The notes beneath the pieces were generated by a model that was not told where the DNA came from, searched no databases, and saw nothing but the letters and a program-made list of their open reading frames with translations. From Cytophagales bacterium UBA2561 (GTDB lineage: Bacteria; Bacteroidota; Bacteroidia; Cytophagales; Thermoflexibacteraceae): 64,000 nucleotides of DNA. The stretch covers positions 62,001 to 126,000 of the forward strand of contig DDLX01000027.1 in assembly GCA_002340355.1 (NCBI GenBank). Direction: 5' to 3'. Both the position numbers and the translations under genes were made by a program. Below are positions 61,560 to 64,000 of the stretch, in pieces (the first letter of the stretch is position 1; each line of letters starts with the position of its first letter).

Positions 61560-61927
61560 GGGGTGTTGTAAGTAAGCTCTACGTTGCATCTCCCTAAAAA
61601 GCTTGATAATTTTCAACGATTGCGAATAAAATAAAAATGTCTTTAGTTTAAAAAAAAACGAAAGTAGTTTGATACTCTAGTTCAGAAGAACTATGTTTGC
61701 AACATATGATTAAAAAGCTCAGAAACAAAAGAATTTTCACTCTTAATTTTTTAGTATTCCGAAATCAGTCGGATAAATTCATCCCTCCTATAAATTGATT
61801 CTTATTTAAATAGCCTTAACAAGCTTCAGTTTTGTTATCTGAAGTAGTCTTTCCATTTACATAATTAACGCACCTCCGTTTTGCACAAATAACAGTGTCT
61901 TCAATTTAATCTTTAAAACAATAAAAA

Positions 61928-63094
61928 ATGAAGTTTCATAAAATAGTCCTTTGCTTATTAGCAATCGGGATCTGTTCGACTTTAAATGCACAAGAGGAAA
62001 AACCTCAAGTATCTATAGGAGGAGCATTACGATTTAATTATAACATGTCTTCTTGGAAAGACGGACAAAAAAAGCGAGGTGGTGACTTTGGTTTTGATGT
62101 GTTTAGAGTTAATGCAAAAGCCAAATACAAAGGTGTTAAACTAAATGCCGAATACCGTTTGTATTCAGAAAGTTTTGGTGGAGGAATGCTAAAACAAGGA
62201 TGGATAGGATACGATTTTAATGAAAAAGATAATCTACAAATTGGACAAACTCAAGTACCTTTTGGTATTACACAATATAACTCACATAACTGGTTTTTTG
62301 GAATCAACTATTATATAGGGCTAGAGGATGACCATGATATGGGAGTTAAATTTACGCATAAAGGAAAGCAATGGGAATATGCACTTGCCTTTTTTAAAAA
62401 TGCTGAAGAATTAAGGTTTGGGAGTAACTCTGATATTTCGGACAGCCGATATTCTTATGACGTAGCATCTATTGATCTAAATGGCGATGGCACACTTGAT
62501 TTAAGAAACAAAGAAGTAAACCAATTAAACGGAAAAGTAAATTACCTCTTTGGAAACAATAAAACACAACACAAACTAGGGGCTTCATTACAGTATGGAG
62601 GTTTGTATAATTTAGATACTGAAGAAATGGGGAATCATTATGCCCTAGCTATGCATTATGAGTTAAAGATTAGGAAATTTGACCTTAAAGCACAAGTTTC
62701 TAATTATAAATATGATGCTAAAAATCCTATTGGAGAGTCAGGCGACATAATAGCCATGACTGCTTACGGAGCACCTTATTTAACAACAGCTAAAGCTACA
62801 ACCTACACTTTAGGAGTTGCCTATTCTATTCCTGTAAAATTAGCACCTATTTCTAACCTACAAGTATATAATGACTTTGGCTATATAGATAAAGCAGTGA
62901 GCGATTTTGAAGATTCCTTTATGAATGTTACTGGAGTTTTAGTAACCACAGGAAATGTATATACCTATGTAGATTTTGCTGCAGGAAAAAATCAACCTTG
63001 GTTGGGACCTGTTTGGACAGATGCTTTAGCTAACGGTACAGCAGATGCTAACTGGGAAATGCGTTTTAACATTAACATAGGATATTATTTTTAA
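61928..63094 (+). CDS. Outer-membrane beta-barrel porin (phosphate-selective porin O/P-like)
   Basis: The protein has 388 residues. The signal peptide MKFHKIVLCLLAIGICSTLNA is followed by a barrel-type alternation (VSIGGALRFNYNMSSW, LNAEYRLYSES, WIGYDFNEKDNLQIGQTQVPFGI). It ends in an aromatic C-terminal strand, FNINIGYYF, as needed for outer-membrane insertion. The arrangement resembles the OprO/OprP-like porins found in Bacteroidota; anion selectivity cannot be inferred. It is 17 nt upstream of a BCCT transporter gene, suggesting that porin and transporter take up the same osmolyte or amine. Confidence 0.85.
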   Translation: MKFHKIVLCLLAIGICSTLNAQEEKPQVSIGGALRFNYNMSSWKDGQKKRGGDFGFDVFRVNAKAKYKGVKLNAEYRLYSESFGGGMLKQGWIGYDFNEKDNLQIGQTQVPFGITQYNSHNWFFGINYYIGLEDDHDMGVKFTHKGKQWEYALAFFKNAEELRFGSNSDISDSRYSYDVASIDLNGDGTLDLRNKEVNQLNGKVNYLFGNNKTQHKLGASLQYGGLYNLDTEEMGNHYALAMHYELKIRKFDLKAQVSNYKYDAKNPIGESGDIIAMTAYGAPYLTTAKATTYTLGVAYSIPVKLAPISNLQVYNDFGYIDKAVSDFEDSFMNVTGVLVTTGNVYTYVDFAAGKNQPWLGPVWTDALANGTADANWEMRFNINIGYYF

Positions 63095-63111
63095 TTAATA
63101 AAACATAAATC

Positions 63112-64000
63112 ATGAGTCAACGAATACGAAGCGACGAAAAAAAATTTTTAGGGATTAAAGCCAATGGTCCTGTTTTTATAACCTCCCTACTTATTGTATT
63201 AACACTTGTAGTTACTACTTTAATTGTAGGGAAACCTATGGAAAAATGGTTTGCAGACACACAAAATTTTGTAGCTGATAATGTAGGATGGTTTTTTATC
63301 TTATTAGTAAATGGACTATTAATATTTTCTTTATTCCTTGGTTTTGGCAAGTTTGGTAACATTCGAATTGGTGGTGATGATGCTAAACCAGAATTCACTA
63401 ATCTAGGTTGGTTCTCTATGTTGTTTAGTGCTGGAATGGGAATAGGGCTATTATTTTGGAGTGTTGCAGAACCCATATTTCACTTTAAAAGTAATCCTTT
63501 TTTGGATAATCCCGCAGATAAAGTAGCAGCCGCTAAAGAAGCAATGGGAGTTACTTTTTTACACTGGGGAGTACACGCATGGGCGCTTTATGCAGTCGTT
63601 GGAGTAGCCTTAGCGTTCTTTACTTTCAATAAAAAATTGCCTTTAACCATACGTTCTATATTTTATCCTTTGTTTGGAGAGAAAATTCATGGTCCAATAG
63701 GAGATACTATCGATATTATATCGGTAATTGCCACATTATTTGGTTTAGCCACCTCACTAGGATTAGGGGTACAACAGGTCAACGCAGGTTTAGACTATTT
63801 ATTTGGCATAGAAAGCAGCACCACTGTACAAGTAATTCTTATCATAGTTATTACCCTTTTCGCGACCCTATCATTAATTCTAGGAATAGATAAAGGAATT
63901 CGAATGTTAAGTGAATGGAATATGCGTTTAGCTATCTTTTTATTACTATTTGTTTTATTAGTTGGTCCAACATTGTTCTTATTAAAGTCATTCGTACAAA
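63112..64000 (+). CDS. BCCT family betaine/choline/carnitine transporter, N-terminal part (cut by window end)
   Basis: BCCT proteins import glycine betaine, choline or carnitine, driven by Na+ or H+, across the inner membrane. The visible 296 residues, open to the window end, are about 55-60% of a normal protein of about 500-550. The family signature GMGIGLLFWSVAEPIFHF and LHWGVHAWALYAVVGVALAFF are clear, with hydrophobic helices throughout. The start ATG 63112 gives MSQRIRSDEKKFLG, a charged cytosolic N-terminus. It is coupled to the porin gene (17 nt gap). The type of substrate and any regulatory C-terminal domain are not visible. Confidence 0.93.
   Translation, partial: MSQRIRSDEKKFLGIKANGPVFITSLLIVLTLVVTTLIVGKPMEKWFADTQNFVADNVGWFFILLVNGLLIFSLFLGFGKFGNIRIGGDDAKPEFTNLGWFSMLFSAGMGIGLLFWSVAEPIFHFKSNPFLDNPADKVAAAKEAMGVTFLHWGVHAWALYAVVGVALAFFTFNKKLPLTIRSIFYPLFGEKIHGPIGDTIDIISVIATLFGLATSLGLGVQQVNAGLDYLFGIESSTTVQVILIIVITLFATLSLILGIDKGIRMLSEWNMRLAIFLLLFVLLVGPTLFLLKSFVQ

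Larger units (their letters stand above)
60828..61927. other. 1100-base gene-free region with dyads and possible gene remnants
   Basis: No full gene is visible. A possible remnant lies at about 60910-60970 (open frame ending SKGNDYLTDVDYKESKK then TAA). Another open stretch at about 61040-61174 (…WYKANGFLLKM…, ATG at 61079, 31 codons) could be a decayed end. Structured sites are TATGCTT/AAGCATA (61331-61356) followed by GTTGAAC, ATAACGT/ACGTTAT (61354-61360 and 61426-61432), and a perfect dyad at 61539-61559. The last 120 bases must hold the porin promoter, but no clean -7 box was found. Confidence 0.5.

Overview
The window is a low-GC (roughly one third G+C, by eye) chromosomal segment from a member of the Bacteroidota, most likely order Cytophagales. 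The support is: start-proximal promoter boxes of the TAnnTTTG type (for example 5802-5809, 15019-15026, 43480-43487), almost no Shine-Dalgarno sequences, a very large secreted protein with a C-terminal type IX secretion sorting domain, the mutY-ssb-gldE gliding-gene neighbourhood, and SpoIIE-type phosphatases coupled to GAF/PAS sensors. I cannot name genus or species.

Layout. 1-6 kb: a zinc-ribbon membrane protein, purB, the NfeD/FloA membrane-microdomain pair, a GT9-like glycosyltransferase, and rpsO behind a structured leader. 6-15 kb: pfkA, a secreted lipase-like lipoprotein, a polytopic membrane protein, a MoeB/ThiF-rhodanese fusion, a secreted two-repeat protein and the copper ATPase copA. 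15-23 kb: a TPR-CHAT protein, then a tight operon of a HAMP/GAF/PAS receptor without a kinase domain, a bacteriohemerythrin and a GAF-PAS-SpoIIE phosphatase. 23-30 kb: a hydrolase, a 2x2 tandem array of TerD-family proteins, a BatD-like protein, DUF2461, a lysophospholipase-like hydrolase and dapF. 30-36 kb: an unknown helical protein and a 1354-residue T9SS-exported adhesin-like protein that carries a dead metalloprotease motif. 36-46 kb: mutY-ssb-gldE, a DUF4783 lipoprotein, mnmD with an OmpR-type regulator, a SpoIIAA-like protein, glyS, hppD and an isolated hypD. 46.7-52 kb: one giant kinase-AAA-GAF-SpoIIE gene broken by one in-frame TGA and one frameshift. 52-54.5 kb: a small accessory block (HNH protein, two unknown proteins, two XRE repressors) beside tRNA-His. 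54.7-64 kb: a TPR protein, DUF2252, a histidine-bearing membrane protein, a DUF2262/GNAT pair, about 1.1 kb of gene-free DNA with dyads, a porin and a truncated BCCT transporter.

How the genes work together. Signal transduction by regulated serine dephosphorylation is a theme: two SpoIIE phosphatase modules with near-identical catalytic blocks, a SpoIIAA-like candidate partner and a kinase-less receptor with a hemerythrin. Cell-envelope and stress functions (FloA/NfeD, CopA, TerD, T9SS, GldE) make up much of the rest.

Non-coding highlights: a likely S15-type hairpin/pseudoknot just upstream of rpsO; a MITE-like element (57000-57197) with terminal inverted repeats and a 9-bp flanking duplication; a second MITE-like element (12553-12730); two further intergenic hairpin elements; and an over-represented 13-mer ATTGATAATCAAT. 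Arginine codon usage marks the first XRE regulator and the GNAT gene as likely recent arrivals. No rRNA, CRISPR array or intact insertion sequence was seen.
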